A stretch of DNA of 64,000 nt. Source: Panax quinquefolius (Eukaryota; Streptophyta; Magnoliopsida; Apiales; Araliaceae). Positions within the stretch are counted from its first letter, which is position 1. Every line of letters begins with the position of its first letter. Position numbers and translations under genes: made by a program. Shown here in pieces: positions 61,344-64,000 of this stretch. The stretch is from assembly GCA_020205615.1 (NCBI GenBank), contig CM035171.1, forward strand, positions 122,764,893 to 122,828,892, read 5' to 3'. A model generated the notes under the pieces. The model was not told where the DNA came from, did not search any database, and saw nothing but the letters and a program-made list of their open reading frames with translations.

Positions 61344-61348
61344 GCATG

Positions 61349-62364
61349 AAACACATCCATTAATCAATTTTATGAAATACTATTATCTATTTTATACCCG
61401 TAGTCCTACTAATAAATTTTATGAAATACTATTTTTTTTTGTACGTTAGTAATTGTGTACGAACGACAAAATATGAAAATAATACCCCTAGTCCCAAGAT
61501 AAAAATATTTCATTGTTTTCTGTGATTAAATTGATTATTTTTAAATTAATAATTAAACAAATATATTTAGATTATTTTAAAAAGGTAAATATTGAGATTA
61601 GTACTAAATTATATATTTAGTTTATTAATTTGTTATTCTTTATTAGTATACAAGTGTTATTCGGGTATACACATTCCTTTTTAGGGGTGAGTATTGTGTC
61701 ATTTAATGCGTTTTAAAACAAAAAGCACACATAAAACTGTGGTTGTCTAAATCAAAAATCGCAACATGAAACCGATTGGATTGGTGTCGAACGGTTTTTA
61801 AGAATGCAGTGCGGTTTCGGCTCGAAAATTAATAAATAACAAACGTACATGGCATACTTTTCAAATTTTAAATAAATTTCAAACATTGCTAGTTAGCTCG
61901 CTCTATAAATTCTTGAAAACCAAATCCCGAGTTAATTCGAAACTTCTAATTAGTCCTTAAATTGAAAGATGGACGCATTACAACTATATATTGTTTCAAA
62001 CTTAAAATATTATTATAAAATTAAATATACAATGATTCGATTTTTATAATTTTACGTAAGATTTCAATTGCAAAATCGATTTGTGGTTGAGAAATAATTG
62101 AGATTTGGATGAAGTAAGAATTGCAGGTTGTACGTACTTACGTGGTTCTTCGGCATAACTTCCCAATCGTACCAACTATTTTGGAGGTTTACTAATTAAA
62201 ACACTTCACATGCATATATGCCGCAATCGCACATTTATTAATATTTGTAGTTGTAAATATTATTATTGAAACCACCCCCCTTTCCCCTCCCGCAAAGAAA
62301 GTAATTGGGTCCATGCATGATCCCTTTGGGCTATAAGCCACACATATACAAATAAGATTGTACA
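61349..62364. other. Intergenic AT-rich DNA
   Basis: No gene is recognised. A short direct repeat (aattttatgaaatactatt) occurs at about 61,367 and 61,418. The stretch 61,690-61,850 has a slightly different base composition without open frames. Confidence 0.5.
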
Positions 62365-64000
62365 TGTAACACTCCCTTCCAAAAAAAAAAAAGGGAGGTC
62401 ATATGCAAAGCACAACGAACCTCAAAATAAATAAACAGAGCACTAACAACCTCAAATTACAACAACCTCAAATTACAAATAGTGGTGATTCATTAATAAA
62501 GTAATAAGTACAATTTTTTAAACTGAGTCAAAATAATCAACGCTTAAAATTGAATCAACCTAAATGGTCAAAAGCCAAAACTCTCATCACACTAAATTTC
62601 GAATCACCCCCCGCAAACCTCGCTTAAGAAAAACACAAAGATGAGCTAATTGCCCAAAGACGGATCTGAGATATACAAAAGGTATACAACTCATATACTG
62701 AAAACAATCGAGATAAAATATTGAACAAAGCCTCAAGTCAAATACGAACGAAAATATAATATCCAAAGATCCGAATGGAATATATCTCGAATCAACATAA
62801 TTGACGAAACCAATAGATTTAATAAAGAAATAACGAATCAAGTAACTAACTCAATGAATTGAATCAATGAAACAAACAAAACTAATACAATAAAATAATA
62901 GGTCAAACAAATGGGTGGGTTATTTCACACCGAAGGTGAGCCCAAAAATATATCTCGCCACACAGTGCAAGTCAAACTAATGCCACACAGTAAGTCAAAA
63001 TAATGCCATACAGCAAATCAAAACAATGCCACACAGTGCAGTGTCAAATGATGCCACACAGTAAATCACACATCGGATCGCAAATCCAAATGATGCAAAT
63101 CGGATAGGTGTGTTTGGCACAACATCACCAATCCATAATGTAAAATTAGGTTAACTCATACGCCCCACAATAAAACACCAATGGCCCACTTCCTCCTGAG
63201 CCCAAAACGAGACGCCAGGACTAATCACACCGCCACGGAAAAGTGTCACGCCTCGCGTGCCAAGACGACACGCTGCGTGGTACCCCCACGTGGTTATAGC
63301 TCAAAGTATACCCTATGGTATATTCTAACAAAATATTATGTCACAACACACGCGACATAATACTAACAAAAGGGTTCTATATGTATATGTTGAACCAAAT
63401 CAAATTATAGTCACAAGGTTTCAAAAGAAGGTAGCAAAATGTGCCGCTTACACATTATCAAAAATAAATACTAAACATGATATCCTAATTCAAAGAGTAC
63501 AAATACGAGTCCAATGTGTCAACTCCAAAATGAAACAAATATATGAATTTCACAAGAAACAATTATGTGAAATAATAACAAAATTTGAAACGAGGAACAA
63601 AACGAATAAATCAAATTCAACAAAAGTATCACTAAAAGAGTACGGAATCCGTACCTTAATATAGTACCAAAATAATTCACTGAAGCCAAATATCACCCGT
63701 TAGACTCCCTCAAATGCCAACGATATCAAATACGAAACGTTATTCACAACCTAAACATATTCACCTCAAATTAAAAAATAATCCAAACTAATAAATTCTA
63801 AAATAATTCATAATCTATTTAATATGCCTTTAATCATCGCCTTATATCAATTATTAATACTTCAAAATTTATATTCCAAAAATAACTCTTTAAATTCCCT
63901 CCGTCCGATTTAATAAAAAGTAATAATAATACAATCATAAGTTACCTACTAATTATAATTTATATTAATATAAAATTAATTTCTTCAATTATAAATTTTT
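62365..64000. repeat. Possible start of another LTR, running off the right edge
   Basis: TGTAACACTCCCTTCC at 62,365 has the form of a sense gypsy LTR start (TGTAACAC-CCC). What follows is AT-rich and has a degenerate tandem array of roughly 20-25-bp units containing AATGCCACACAGTAAATCA (62,950-63,070), then a GC-richer patch (63,200-63,300). No second end or target duplication is in the window. The 84- and 108-codon frames here look accidental. Confidence 0.33.

Noticed and set aside
63338..63664. 108-codon plus-strand frame with Lys-rich composition
   Set aside because: No recognised domain, no promoter or splice context, and it sits in LTR-like AT-rich DNA.

Overview
The window looks like nuclear DNA of a flowering plant, probably a eudicot. 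It holds one long, intron-rich, plant-specific gene of the VPS13 lipid-transfer family. The introns are AT-rich and carry plant DNA-transposon remnants and LINE pieces. About 30 kb is occupied by chromodomain-bearing Ty3/gypsy retrotransposons. I see no bacterial-type operons, tRNA, rRNA or CRISPR. The species cannot be named from the sequence alone.

Positions 1-30,500 (minus strand) hold the 5' part of a VPS13 gene. The ATG is at 30,275. I could place 35 exons with GT..AG borders, giving 5,631 nt or 1,877 uninterrupted codons down to position 398. The gene then leaves the window on the left. The protein opens with a chorein N-terminal domain and carries a pleckstrin-homology (PH) domain at about residues 844-945, the layout of one plant VPS13 subfamily. 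Introns make up about four fifths of the span. They host a 5'-truncated LINE with a long target duplication, a 298-bp hAT-type element with a perfect 8-bp target duplication, a Stowaway-like MITE, other terminal-inverted-repeat elements, LINE relics and a long (AT)n tract. The 5' leader carries a 15-codon upstream ORF and a telo-box.

Positions 31,209-33,966 are a solo LTR of 2,748 bp with a 5-bp target duplication, oriented so that its promoter points toward VPS13.

Positions 34,761-61,348 are a nested stack of the same retrotransposon superfamily. An outer solo LTR (target duplication gcatg) is split by element A on the plus strand. A is in turn split by element B on the minus strand, by an adjoining truncated LTR, and by a further solo LTR (target duplication tttgt). 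Gag, protease, reverse transcriptase, RNase H, integrase and chromodomain are all recognisable but broken by many frameshifts, so none of the copies looks able to move on its own. The LTRs are about 2.7 kb long and full of short tandem arrays.

Positions 61,349-64,000 are AT-rich intergenic DNA, then a sequence that may be the start of another LTR, with a degenerate tandem array. I recognise no gene there.

I did not find a convincing undescribed biological system. The most unusual points are the nested LTR stack with its potential RNA hairpins, the mosaic tandem arrays inside the LTRs, and clustered copy-to-copy differences that may be sequence-consensus errors.
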